Below are positions 12,212-20,863 of a DNA stretch of 45,026 nt, one piece after another (position 1 is the stretch's first letter; each line of letters begins with the position of its first letter). A program made the translations under genes and the position numbers. The notes under the pieces are model-generated. The model was not told the DNA's origin and made no database searches. It saw only the letters and a list, made by a program, of their open reading frames with translations. The stretch comes from Fibrobacter sp. (GTDB lineage Bacteria; Fibrobacterota; Fibrobacteria; Fibrobacterales; Fibrobacteraceae): NCBI RefSeq assembly GCF_017545445.1, contig NZ_JAFWOM010000123.1:1-45026 (forward strand), in the 5' to 3' direction.

Positions 12212-15200
12212 ATGCACAACATTCTTGCCCAAATTACCGTTGCAGACATTGGAACATTTGAACAGGCCGAATTCAAGACTGTCGTTGATACATCTTCAAG
12301 CCAGACTATTCTTGAAATTCTAAAATCGTTTGGCGTTGAAGGTCAAATCGTCGGAACGGAAACCGGCCCCATAGTAACCAGCGTGTATTTTGCGCCGGCA
12401 CCGGGAATTCGCATCAATTCCATTACAGAACGCACCGACGATTTGCAAGTCGCATTGGGAGTTTCAAGCTTAAAAATTACTCTTGCGCCAGAAAAGAAAG
12501 CCGTCGCCATCGAAGTCCCTAACCCGCACCCCTGCAAAATTCCATTCGGCAACATTTTCCATTCTGCACATAACGGAATGCGCCTGCCCGCAGCACTTGG
12601 AGTGGATACAAAGGGCAACCCTGTTTATCTTGACATTGCGCAAACTCCGCACTTGCTCATCGCGGGGCAAACCGGTTCTGGGAAATCCGTCTGTCTCAAT
12701 TCCATTATCGTATCCTTGGCGCTCCACTGCCGCCCTGTCGATTTGCAATTTTTGCTCATTGATCCCAAACGCGTAGAGTTCTTTCCTTACGAGCAAATGC
12801 ACAACCTCATTTCTGGGCACGTCATCAAGAATGTTGATGAAGCTATACACTCGTTGAAATGGCTAGTGCAAGAGATGGAAGTCCGCAACAACATTCTTGA
12901 AAAATGCAGATGCCGAAACATCAATGATTTCAAGAAAAAGTTAAATCAAGGGCAAATCGAGGGCATGCCAATTCCATATACGCAGGACATGCCCTACATC
13001 GTCGCTGTCATCGATGAATATGCAGATTTGATGATGCGTTCTTCAAAAGATTTGACCGACTGCATCATGGCTCTGGCACAGAAAGCCCGAAGCGTCGGCA
13101 TACACCTGATTCTCGCAACGCAAAGACCCAGCACAAAAGTTATTTCAGGAGATATCAAAGCGAACTTCCCGACAAGAATCGCATTGAGAACAGCAGTGGC
13201 GACCGATTCCTCGACCATCCTCGGATGCGGTGGAGCCGAAAAGCTTTTAGGCAAAGGAGACATGCTCCTTTCGTGCGACGGGGACATCAGGAGGATTCAC
13301 GGATGTTATATATCCGACGAAGAAATCGACAAGGCTATATCGGCGTTGCCGTCCGATAATTTATTCTACTTCAACAATGAAAATATTTTCACAACCGATT
13401 TTGAAGCGTATATAAGCAATCAATTCAAGGATCGCCCGACATGGGGCGAAATCAATGCCGTATGCAAGGCCGCCCTAGAAAATCTAAATGATTATTTTGT
13501 GCAAAAAGAAATCGCCGTTAATTTAAATGTCTGCAAAGAAGAACTAGCCGACATTTGGCAACAAATACGAACCGCTTGCGAGAACCCAGAAATTTGCAAA
13601 CAAATTATAGAACATTATATTAAAAAGCCGACAATAGCGGAATCGAAATTTGTAAAATTTATCATTTATACGAATTTTAATTTCAAGGATTGCGAAGGAA
13701 ACAATCCCTTTATAACGCATATTCTTGAAAAAGCCATCAATGAAGGCGACAAAACGGCCCTTATTTCTGTAGGATTCTTCTGCAATTCCATCGGTTATGA
13801 CAATGAGTTAATCAAAAAAGAAATAACGGCCATGTGCGAAAGCAACGAGAAAGCAAAAGAATTCATCTATGAGCACTTTGAAAATTTCAAGTCGATTATC
13901 ATCGAATGGGCGCAGAGTGGAGATGAAAGGGCGAAAAGTTTCCTATGCTCGCATTACAAAGATTGTGCAGAATTCAAGGAATTGATGATAGAACAGGCTT
14001 ATCATTTAGATGAAAAAGCAAAGGATTTCGTTATTCAAAATGCATCAGAATTTAACGAGTCTATAGTTATTTGGGTCAAAAACGACGCCGAACGTATTTT
14101 CAAAAGTCCTTTAGACCATAAATTTGTCATAGTAGATTGGGCTATCGCAGGGATCAAAAACGCAGATAAGTTTATATGCAATCTAAGTAGAGAATACGAT
14201 GGGTTTAGATATCGCTTAGGATGGTTAGCTAATGAAGGAAATAAAAAAGCAATTGATTTTATATTGAATCACCATCAATTCTTTGAATTTATATTTTCAA
14301 AAAAATACAAAGCATTCGATGGTTTAGACAGCGTTATTTATAGTCGAGCGACAGAAAGAATTTCGGCAAACAAAAATGATAAAGCCGCTAAAATTTTGAA
14401 ATGCCGACATCCAGAGCTCTTTAAGGGCTTTATAATTGAATGGGCGAACGGCAACGATGCGAATGCTTTAGATTCCATTTTAAACAACTATGATCTTTTT
14501 GAAGAAATAATTGGCGATGAGCTAAAAAAGTCCGTATATAACAGATCCTATACTCGCACAAACTATAATAGTAATGATCAAAAAGCCAAAGAATTTTTCT
14601 TCAAGAATATTTTCCTATTTGACCAATTCAATAATTACAGAGACGCAATATCAAAATGGGCCAATGAAGGAGACCTGAATTCCATTAATTTCATTTACGA
14701 GAACTACACAAACTTCAAAAAAACAATAGAAACCTGGGCGACCCATAGTGAAAAAGATGCAAAACGCTTTATTTTTAAACACATGATTGATTTTGAATCT
14801 ACTATAATCAATTTAGCAAACATTCAAGAAGACCAAGATACTATAAAATTTATTTGTACCCATCCATACGTTTTTAAAGATATCATAAAGGATTGGGCAG
14901 TCAATAAAAATGATCAAATTGCAAAACAATGTATTTACAGCCATCCATACTATTTTAATGAAACCATAAAGGATTGGGCAGTCAATAAAAATGATCAAAT
15001 TGCAAAACAATGTATTTATAGCGATCCATCCAATTATAATCCATACGATTTTAAAGATATCATAAAGGATTGGGCAAACCGCAATAATGACTACAAAGCC
15101 AAAAGTATTATTTATAGCAATTCGATTTTATTCAAAGAAACAATAATTGAATGGGCTAACAACAATAACCCAAAGGCACAAATTGCAATTTATAATAATC

Positions 15201-16507
15201 CATCCAACTTTAACGAAATAATATTTAAATGGGCAAACGATCACAAAGATGAGAGAGCGATAAATATCATCTATAGTTTACCACAACATTTTGAAAAATC
15301 CATCGTCGATTGGGCCGAAAACGGAAATAACAATAAGGCAAGAAATTTCATTTATGCATACTACGATAAATTTAAAGAAATGATGGGTGGATACCACATT
15401 TTTAAAGATGCCATGATTAAATGGGCAAACAATGGTGACGTAAAGGCAAAAGAAATTGTTTACAAGCACTCTCAAGTGTTCAAAGAATTATTGACTGATT
15501 GGGCCGATAATAAGAATGATGAAAAAGCAAAAAATATTATTTATGGCCATTTGCATAATAACGAAAGTGAGAATTCAATCGCTAATATCATTGACAATCC
15601 AGACAACTGGACAGACTCCACTTGTATAGATTTTATAAAAAAAGAGGCGCTAGAAGGCAATGAGTATGCACAACATATTATAACAAGCAATGATTTTCTA
15701 GAAATATTTGGATTTTTTGAGGAGGAATCAGAACTTAATCTGGATTTGATAATTGATTTTTTTGTCATACATAGAGATTTAGATTGGGTTCATGATTTTA
15801 TTTGTGAATGGTGGTGGAAGCATAGAGAATTAGAAGAAACCTTTTTCGAATGGGTTAGAGAAGGGGATCCTCTTGCAAGAGAAAGGTTCTTCGAAAGACT
15901 TGACGAAGACATTGATCAATATAAAGCGCTAGAAAATAGTGACTTTAGAAAGACAATAATTTTACTCACAGATGAAGGCGACGAAAGAACAAAAAAGATA
16001 ATTCTTGAAAATTTTGACTTTTTTAAAAAAGACAATGTTGAAAATTCCATAATCAAGTGGGCTGAAAGTGGAGATAAAGAAGCTGAAGATTGTATAGCAA
16101 CTATTTATACTTATTATGATAAATTTGAAGATTCTATAATTAAACTGGCTGAAAGTGGAGATGAAAAAGCCGTAGCAATTATTTATAACCATTATGATGA
16201 ATTTAAAGATTCTATAACTAAATGGGCAAATGAATGTAATGAAAAAGCTCAAAAGCTAATTAGAGAAAATGTATATCAATTCAAGGAATCCCTCATCAGT
16301 AGTGCAATAGCAGGAAAAGAGTGGTCGAAAAATATCGTTCTCGATTCATATTACTATTATTTTAAATGCAAGTTCAATCTCAACCATTATATAGTTAAAT
16401 GGGCTGAAGAAGGCGACGAAAGAGCGCAAAAGATAAAAGAAGATTTGGATGCTCAAAATCGAGAACTTGACCAGGACGACCTCGATTATCTGACGTCTTT
16501 GTTCTAA
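12212..16507 (+). CDS. FtsK/SpoIIIE-type ATPase fused to a long helical-repeat region
   Basis: This 1431-residue protein has two parts. Residues ~1-385 form the FtsK motor: the alpha-domain-like start (TGPIVTSVYFAPAPGIRI), Walker A GQTGSGKS at 152-159, Walker B VIDEYADLMM with D268/E269, then LATQRPS and GGAEKLLGKGDMLL. There are no N-terminal membrane helices and no gamma (KOPS-reading) winged helix. Instead residues ~550-1420 hold at least 20 degenerate repeats of about 26-27 residues, pattern F-K-x-x-I-I-x-W-A-x-x-x-[GN]-D-x-x-A-x-x-[FI]-I-Y. They look like paired helices of an alpha-solenoid (Sel1/TPR/HEAT-like), but I do not recognise the family. The motor part is of ordinary GC, while the repeat part is AT-rich with near-identical DNA copies 81 bp apart. 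Predicted role: ATP-driven movement of DNA or protein with the repeats as a binding scaffold. The partner is unknown. Confidence 0.85.
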   Translation: MHNILAQITVADIGTFEQAEFKTVVDTSSSQTILEILKSFGVEGQIVGTETGPIVTSVYFAPAPGIRINSITERTDDLQVALGVSSLKITLAPEKKAVAIEVPNPHPCKIPFGNIFHSAHNGMRLPAALGVDTKGNPVYLDIAQTPHLLIAGQTGSGKSVCLNSIIVSLALHCRPVDLQFLLIDPKRVEFFPYEQMHNLISGHVIKNVDEAIHSLKWLVQEMEVRNNILEKCRCRNINDFKKKLNQGQIEGMPIPYTQDMPYIVAVIDEYADLMMRSSKDLTDCIMALAQKARSVGIHLILATQRPSTKVISGDIKANFPTRIALRTAVATDSSTILGCGGAEKLLGKGDMLLSCDGDIRRIHGCYISDEEIDKAISALPSDNLFYFNNENIFTTDFEAYISNQFKDRPTWGEINAVCKAALENLNDYFVQKEIAVNLNVCKEELADIWQQIRTACENPEICKQIIEHYIKKPTIAESKFVKFIIYTNFNFKDCEGNNPFITHILEKAINEGDKTALISVGFFCNSIGYDNELIKKEITAMCESNEKAKEFIYEHFENFKSIIIEWAQSGDERAKSFLCSHYKDCAEFKELMIEQAYHLDEKAKDFVIQNASEFNESIVIWVKNDAERIFKSPLDHKFVIVDWAIAGIKNADKFICNLSREYDGFRYRLGWLANEGNKKAIDFILNHHQFFEFIFSKKYKAFDGLDSVIYSRATERISANKNDKAAKILKCRHPELFKGFIIEWANGNDANALDSILNNYDLFEEIIGDELKKSVYNRSYTRTNYNSNDQKAKEFFFKNIFLFDQFNNYRDAISKWANEGDLNSINFIYENYTNFKKTIETWATHSEKDAKRFIFKHMIDFESTIINLANIQEDQDTIKFICTHPYVFKDIIKDWAVNKNDQIAKQCIYSHPYYFNETIKDWAVNKNDQIAKQCIYSDPSNYNPYDFKDIIKDWANRNNDYKAKSIIYSNSILFKETIIEWANNNNPKAQIAIYNNPSNFNEIIFKWANDHKDERAINIIYSLPQHFEKSIVDWAENGNNNKARNFIYAYYDKFKEMMGGYHIFKDAMIKWANNGDVKAKEIVYKHSQVFKELLTDWADNKNDEKAKNIIYGHLHNNESENSIANIIDNPDNWTDSTCIDFIKKEALEGNEYAQHIITSNDFLEIFGFFEEESELNLDLIIDFFVIHRDLDWVHDFICEWWWKHRELEETFFEWVREGDPLARERFFERLDEDIDQYKALENSDFRKTIILLTDEGDERTKKIILENFDFFKKDNVENSIIKWAESGDKEAEDCIATIYTYYDKFEDSIIKLAESGDEKAVAIIYNHYDEFKDSITKWANECNEKAQKLIRENVYQFKESLISSAIAGKEWSKNIVLDSYYYYFKCKFNLNHYIVKWAEEGDERAQKIKEDLDAQNRELDQDDLDYLTSLF
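14890..15031 (+). repeat. 81-bp direct repeat inside the FtsK-fusion gene
   Basis: Two copies starting at 14890 and 14971 share a run of about 47 identical bases beginning GGATTGGGCAGTCAATAAAA. A third, more diverged copy starts near 15067. The spacing is exactly 27 codons, one protein repeat, which indicates recent duplication of single repeat units in frame. Confidence 0.85.
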
Positions 16508-16548
16508 ACTCAGTAACTTTTAAGATATTTTCTCTTACGGTTTACATC

Positions 16549-16554
16549 TATAAT
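16549..16554 (+). promoter_or_regulatory. -10 box (TATAAT) for the RNA candidate
   Basis: A perfect TATAAT lies 42 bases after the stop of the FtsK-fusion gene. No good -35 is visible at 16-18 bp. Transcription would start at about 16561, at the beginning of the structured stretch described next. Confidence 0.4.
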
Positions 16555-16560
16555 TTTCGA

Positions 16561-16744
16561 GTCGATATATCTAATGCAAGGGCCGAGAGCTTTCGCATTT
16601 GAAGCGGGAGGTTCTGCCAACGCATCGAAGGGCTCGATTCTAGCCTGAACTACACATTCTCTAAAGCCCTGCCGCTTTCTAGCAGGACTCTTTTAGGGAG
16701 TTTTGCAAAAAAGTTTAAAACGTCAGTCACAACTGGCGTTTTTT
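16561..16744 (+). ncRNA. Candidate structured RNA or leader of unknown class
   Basis: This 184-base stretch without a reading frame is bounded by TATAAT and by a terminator. An internal long-range helix pairs AGGGC-CG-AGAG (16579-16589) with CTCT-AAA-GCCCT (16659-16670). Between its arms are small hairpins, GCTT/AAGC (16589-16605) and GGCT/AGCC (16631-16645). The 3' arm can instead pair downstream: CTCTAAA (16659-16665) with TTTA..GAG (16692-16700), capped by CCTGC/GCAGG (16668-16672/16682-16686). The two structures exclude each other, as in a switch. It is not tRNA, tmRNA, SRP RNA or RNase P by their conserved motifs. A 6S-like RNA (right size) or a leader of the gene at 16765 are both possible. 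No alignment was possible. Confidence 0.45.
16717..16744 (+). terminator. Rho-independent terminator between RNA candidate and next gene
   Basis: ACGTCAGT (16720-16727) pairs with ACTGGCGT (16732-16739) around a CACA loop, with A/T pairs extending the base and a T-run to 16744. It lies only 21 bases before the ATG at 16765, so transcription reaching that gene from upstream must pass it. Confidence 0.8.
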
Positions 16745-16764
16745 GCATAAAAAAGGACAACACT

Positions 16765-17562
16765 ATGGAAAATCAGATACAAACCACCCAGAACAACGCC
16801 CACTTCGTCACGTACGCCTACTCCAAGGATTTCCACGGCAAGGAGCCTGACTACAACGTCGATCACGGCGAAGGTATCGGCTACGATATCCAGCTAGAAT
16901 GCATGATTTACACCACGAGCTTGGAAGAAGCCGAGCACGACATTCTCGAATACGCCAAGAAATACACGAACAAAGAAAAGCCGCTCTTTGGGTTCCATGT
17001 GTTCGAGCGTCCGGGCAACGCCTATATTATCACGACCAAGGAAGGAGCGACCGAACGTACTTCTGAACGTTGGTACGGTCCCGACGGCACGCTTGTAGCA
17101 AAGAGCGACACCTCTACGGTATCAAGCGATCCCGAAGAAAAACGAATGTTCAAAGGCTGGGAATGCACTCATTTCAAGAAGGGCGATATCGTCGAATTCT
17201 ATACGCCTAAACGTCATTACATTGCTCTGGGAATCGTGATGAGCGACGTTTGTCCGCCAGATGTGGCTGCGATGTTGCACGACCGACACGGCAATAGACG
17301 CGGATACGATGCCGACAAAGTCCGTATCGTCACGCCGAACTACAACGAACAAGGCTCATTCGGCGTTGGCACGTCTCTCAAATATTCCATGATTTGGGTC
17401 CACACCATCAACGTCTTTAAGCTGAGTTTGCCTTTGACAAAGACAGACGAAATCATGCTGCGATTCGTCGAAGAAACCGAACGCAGGAAAGGCGAAGCGC
17501 TGGAACAGGTTCACCAAGAATTATTGAAAGAAAAGCAGTTGAAAGAAGCGGGGAATCTTTAA
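16765..17562 (+). CDS. Uncharacterised cytoplasmic protein, same family as the gene at 33486
   Basis: This protein has 265 residues, with no signal peptide or membrane segment. I do not recognise a named domain. It shares an ordered set of blocks with the product of 33486-34232: an S-L-x-E-A-E helix near residue 52, a GF/FGFxV.E.P strand segment, a W/L..DG[ST]L..KS[DE] hairpin, and F-K-x-G-D-I-V-E-[FI] followed by a LAIV/ALGIV strand. This is clear common ancestry at low identity. The F-K-x-G-D-I-V-E block resembles a small SH3-like beta barrel, but that is inference. The C-terminus is a charged helix rich in Glu/Lys. AGGA at 16753 precedes the ATG. The next gene starts one base after the stop, so the two are co-translated. 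A terminator and candidate RNA lie directly upstream. Confidence 0.85.
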   Translation: MENQIQTTQNNAHFVTYAYSKDFHGKEPDYNVDHGEGIGYDIQLECMIYTTSLEEAEHDILEYAKKYTNKEKPLFGFHVFERPGNAYIITTKEGATERTSERWYGPDGTLVAKSDTSTVSSDPEEKRMFKGWECTHFKKGDIVEFYTPKRHYIALGIVMSDVCPPDVAAMLHDRHGNRRGYDADKVRIVTPNYNEQGSFGVGTSLKYSMIWVHTINVFKLSLPLTKTDEIMLRFVEETERRKGEALEQVHQELLKEKQLKEAGNL

Positions 17563-17563
17563 G

Positions 17564-18154
17564 ATGAAACAAATCATTGTCTTTTTCATCGCGTTCTTTG
17601 TTACGGTTTCCCTTGGCATCGCGCAGGATTTCCGCAAGCCGACTCGTCCGAAGTACGACTTCACCCGCTCTACTCATGGAGAGCCGTTTGCTTACGAAAT
17701 CAAAGGCGGAAAAGCCATCGAAGTAAATGGAGTGGCTGTCTGTGAATATCGAATGGCAAGCGGGAAGCGCCTTCATTACAAAGCAAGCGAATTCGATGTG
17801 GAATTTAGCGATAAATGTCCCGATTTAGGATTCTCGTTTCTGACCATGTGGGAACCATACACAAAGCTTGGCAAAAGCAAAACTTGGGTCTGTTCTTACG
17901 GGTGGGGCAGTCATAACGGCTATGTATTTCGCTTTATGAAAAGTTCATGCCCAGACGTGATTATCGCGACAAGCGTTGGAGCGTGGCTCGAAGAACTCAA
18001 TTTCGGACAAGGCGGATTCGAAGTTAAAGATTTTGCCAACATTCCACAGGTAAGAACAAGATACAACTTGAACACTTTAGAGAACAATCCAAAATTCGCT
18101 GAACGCGTGAAATACCGGGCGGCAAGAGGATTGATTTACAAGCTAGAGCCGTAA
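17564..18154 (+). CDS. Uncharacterised secreted/periplasmic protein
   Basis: This 196-residue protein starts with a typical signal peptide (MKQIIVFFIAFFVTVSLGIAQ), so export is predicted. The mature part is beta-rich with aromatic residues (TMWEPYTKLGKSKTWVCSYGWG) and four Cys, two of them in the central part. No known domain was recognised. The ATG overlaps the upstream unit closely (one base after its TAA, with GGGG inside the end of that gene), so it is made together with the cytoplasmic protein before it. It converges with rsmG six bases later. Function unknown. Confidence 0.8.
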   Translation: MKQIIVFFIAFFVTVSLGIAQDFRKPTRPKYDFTRSTHGEPFAYEIKGGKAIEVNGVAVCEYRMASGKRLHYKASEFDVEFSDKCPDLGFSFLTMWEPYTKLGKSKTWVCSYGWGSHNGYVFRFMKSSCPDVIIATSVGAWLEELNFGQGGFEVKDFANIPQVRTRYNLNTLENNPKFAERVKYRAARGLIYKLEP

Positions 18155-18160
18155 GCTATA

Positions 18161-18952
18161 TTATTCTTCTCTTTCGAGGATAATCAATGCACGGTCTTGG
18201 GTGCTGTTCGGGATGGTGTAGAAATGTTTTCCAATAAATTTGTAGCCGAAATCTTCGGGATAAAACGTTTTTAATTCGTCTGCAACAGCAGGGCCTTTCA
18301 TGAAATATACGCGACCGCCGACCTTGAGTGAATTCGCGATACGCGGAAGCGTTTTTTCCATAAGTTCGAACGCTCGGCTAATTACGCCATCGACGGGGAT
18401 GGTCATGCTGCGGCTTGTGACCTTGTGTCCAAAGACATCAATTCCCTTGAGGCCCATTTTTTCGATGACCATGTTGAGGAAGTTGATGCGGTTCGGGCGC
18501 GGTTCGCACAATGTCAGCTGAATACGCGGATTCACGATTTTGAGCGGGATTCCCGGAAAGCCGGCACCGCTGCCGACATCGATCATTCGCGCTGGCCACT
18601 TGGGCACGTAGGCGTTGATAAGTGTGCAGTCGGCGTAATGGCGTTCCACCATCGTCTCGAATGCGTTGAGGCGGGTCAAGTCCTGGTCGTCGTTGTTCGC
18701 ACGGAGCAATTGGTGGAATTCCCAAATTTGCTTGAGCGTCTCTTGCTGGAGTTCTACACCGTAGTAATGCAGCAATTTGTCGAGGCCTGCAAGTGATGGC
18801 GTGACGCGCTTGCCGTTGAAAAGCGGAAAGTCGGTGCGGGGGGCCTTGAGGTGCGGCACAAAGTCGCGACCCGCCGCCGAAGCATTGCGATTCAAGGATT
18901 TATCCGCCAAATTTGCACGCGGCTTAGAATTTTTCGACCAAGAAGATACCAT
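18161..18952 (-). CDS. rsmG: 16S rRNA (guanine-527 N7) methyltransferase
   Basis: RsmG (GidB) uses S-adenosylmethionine to methylate G527 in the 530 loop of 16S rRNA. The SAM-binding motif MIDVGSGAGFPGIPLKI, the motif LTLCEPRPNRINFL and the VISRAFELMEKTLP block are all present, as is the N-terminal ERHYADC signature (usually RH..DS). At 263 residues it is longer than E. coli RsmG (207). The extra ~45 N-terminal residues are basic and Ser/Asn rich; a shorter start is possible because the ribosome binding site at 18952 is weak. It is not next to mnmE/mnmG here and stands alone on the minus strand. Confidence 0.93.
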   Translation of the reverse strand: MVSSWSKNSKPRANLADKSLNRNASAAGRDFVPHLKAPRTDFPLFNGKRVTPSLAGLDKLLHYYGVELQQETLKQIWEFHQLLRANNDDQDLTRLNAFETMVERHYADCTLINAYVPKWPARMIDVGSGAGFPGIPLKIVNPRIQLTLCEPRPNRINFLNMVIEKMGLKGIDVFGHKVTSRSMTIPVDGVISRAFELMEKTLPRIANSLKVGGRVYFMKGPAVADELKTFYPEDFGYKFIGKHFYTIPNSTQDRALIILEREE

Positions 18953-19291
18953 ATCAGAAATTTAGAAACTCATTCATGCATAGGTCTAAACAACGCGAGA
19001 TAAATAGTCCAATAATTTGAGGATAATGATTGTTCGTCGTGAGAATGGAGGCGTCGGCCAAGGCTATTCCTTCGCAAGAGTGTGCAAAACGAGTGTCGCG
19101 GACGACTGCTTGCAGGCGTACATGACCGAGTGAAGCCACGGACGCCGTAGGCGTCCACTCTGAGCTGGGGCCCCGCTCGCATGACGTACTTTTTGCATTT
19201 AAAAACAGACTTTGAACTTAAAACCAACATTTTAGTTCATTTTTGGTCCAAAAGTGCCTCTTTTGCGTGTTTATATAATGGAGGTACTCTT
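18953..19291. other. Intergenic stretch without a gene
   Basis: No reading frame here has coding character. A perfect 7-bp hairpin, GGACGCC-GTA-GGCGTCC, lies at 19140-19156, with CTGC-TT-GCAG near 19106. TATAAT at 19274-19279 overlaps the ribosome binding site of the next gene. The GC-rich part (19060-19180) could be a structured element, but I cannot assign it. Confidence 0.4.
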
Positions 19292-20671
19292 TTGACTAGA
19301 ATTCTCATTTTCGCACTCATCGTTTTCGCGGCGGCCATCGCTCCCACCCACGCATATGCGTCACAGCCACCTTTTGACGAAGCCCAAGTCTTTGAATGGT
19401 GGGACGACGGCATCATCACCCCCGAACAGGCCGACGAAATTTTTTCACGGCTTGAAGAAGAAAACTACGATGAAGCCTGCCTGCTTGCCGAGGTTTACGC
19501 CCAAGAGCCTTGTGCAGCCTCCCCCAAGCAAGAGAAAAAGCCTCGCCAAAAAAAGCCAAAAGTTGCAAAAGACAAGCCGACAAAACCCGAGCGCACCGCA
19601 TCCATCATTCCGCACGGGCACATCACCTGGAAAGGCCAGTACGATTCCGACGGACACTTGAAAAAACACCGCAAGGAACTGCAGGTCCAATTTTATTATT
19701 TCAAATTGCGTCTCGGTTCGCAAGAACTGCTGAGCTACCAACGCAACGGGCTTGAGTCCCATTTTGGACAAATTTCAACCATTGAATTGCACAGCCATTT
19801 GCCGCTCGACACGCTATGGGGAACTTCATTTTCCTTCCCCATCGGCAAATTCCAAGTGGGGGCTGCTTTGGATACATCCAAGACATTCCATGCTCGGCTC
19901 GGTTTTAAACCGAACCGTCAAAACGAACTTGCCGCATCTTTTTGGAAATTCCCAGACGCAAATGCCGTCGCATTGCAAGCTCGCTCGACGCTCGGGCAAG
20001 TTTCCGCATGGTACCAATTCGGGCAAGACCGTCCACTCGTCAAAATCCAGCTGCAAAGCGAAAAGCGATGGCTTTCATGGAAAACGACCGCTTATCTCCA
20101 CGGCGACAGCATTCCGCTGGGGCTCAATTTAAGCAAAGGCATCGCCGAAAACTGGCTGTGGGCATCGCAAACAGTCAACCTCCAGTGGCCAGAACTGCAC
20201 GACGCGACATTCTCCGCCAAAGCACGCGTCTTGAGCCCCACCGCATCCGATTCTGTCAGTGCCCGTTTCACGGCTGCATTTGCCGCAGGCCCAAAGCATT
20301 TCCGCCCGAGTTTCAACGTGACCTGCCTCGAAGCAAGCGACAACTGCGCAGCCACCGAATGGAAGGGCAACGTCGAATCCGCGTGGGAGCCGTTCTCGTT
20401 CAAAGCCAGCACTAGGTTCCGCCACGACAGCCGCCAAGATGACAAGCCACCCAAAATCGAATTCTCCGCAAGCTACCGCACAACCCTCGCATTCGCAAAA
20501 TTGACGGTCGCTTTCCCCGAAACAAACCCGGCCAAAGGCATTTCCGTCCAAAACGAAATCAAGCTCGACAACGATTTTCTCGGTTGCAATTTCGTTTTCG
20601 CGTTCAAAAGGACAAAAACAAAACCTTTCCAGCCCAATTACGCCCACCTGAATGCTTCGTTAAAATTTTGA
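19292..20671 (+). CDS. Predicted outer-membrane beta-barrel protein with basic linker
   Basis: The start is TTG at 19292, chosen because GGAGG (19280-19284) sits at ideal distance and a signal peptide follows at once (MTRILIFALIVFAAAIAPTH); the longer frame from 19181 lacks both. The protein is 459 residues. After the signal comes a short acidic helical segment (EWWDDGIITPEQADEIFSRL) that resembles a small helix-turn-helix/EF-like packing motif, then a Lys/Pro-rich linker (about 70-95). The remainder alternates polar and aromatic residues in the manner of a beta-barrel. It ends in a terminal Phe (ASLKF), the usual BAM recognition feature. Substrate unknown; probably a porin-like or structural outer-membrane protein. 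Confidence 0.75.
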   Translation: MTRILIFALIVFAAAIAPTHAYASQPPFDEAQVFEWWDDGIITPEQADEIFSRLEEENYDEACLLAEVYAQEPCAASPKQEKKPRQKKPKVAKDKPTKPERTASIIPHGHITWKGQYDSDGHLKKHRKELQVQFYYFKLRLGSQELLSYQRNGLESHFGQISTIELHSHLPLDTLWGTSFSFPIGKFQVGAALDTSKTFHARLGFKPNRQNELAASFWKFPDANAVALQARSTLGQVSAWYQFGQDRPLVKIQLQSEKRWLSWKTTAYLHGDSIPLGLNLSKGIAENWLWASQTVNLQWPELHDATFSAKARVLSPTASDSVSARFTAAFAAGPKHFRPSFNVTCLEASDNCAATEWKGNVESAWEPFSFKASTRFRHDSRQDDKPPKIEFSASYRTTLAFAKLTVAFPETNPAKGISVQNEIKLDNDFLGCNFVFAFKRTKTKPFQPNYAHLNASLKF

Positions 20672-20793
20672 GACAATTGTTCCCGAAACGGATTTTTTCG
20701 CAAAAAATGGACACTTTTGTAACCAAGAAATTCAATAATATTACAGCTTGGAATACGGGATGAATATAATATTAATAATACCCAAACACTCTC

Positions 20794-20838
20794 GGACTCC
20801 TTTAGGTTGCCTCCTTTGCCTGAAGGGGTTCTTTTTTT
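20794..20838 (+). terminator. Strong Rho-independent terminator
   Basis: A 13-bp stem is formed by 20794-20806 and 20819-20831 (some G-T pairs) around a 12-base loop, followed by seven T. It is placed between the barrel gene and the small membrane protein, and a TATAAT-like box lies just upstream (20765-20770). Confidence 0.9.
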
Positions 20839-20863
20839 AGGCCCATTTTTTTATCTTAGCGGT

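Noticed and set aside
16561..16744. tmRNA, SRP RNA, RNase P RNA or tRNA
   Set aside because: The conserved sequence motifs of these RNAs are not present; only an unassigned structured RNA is supported.
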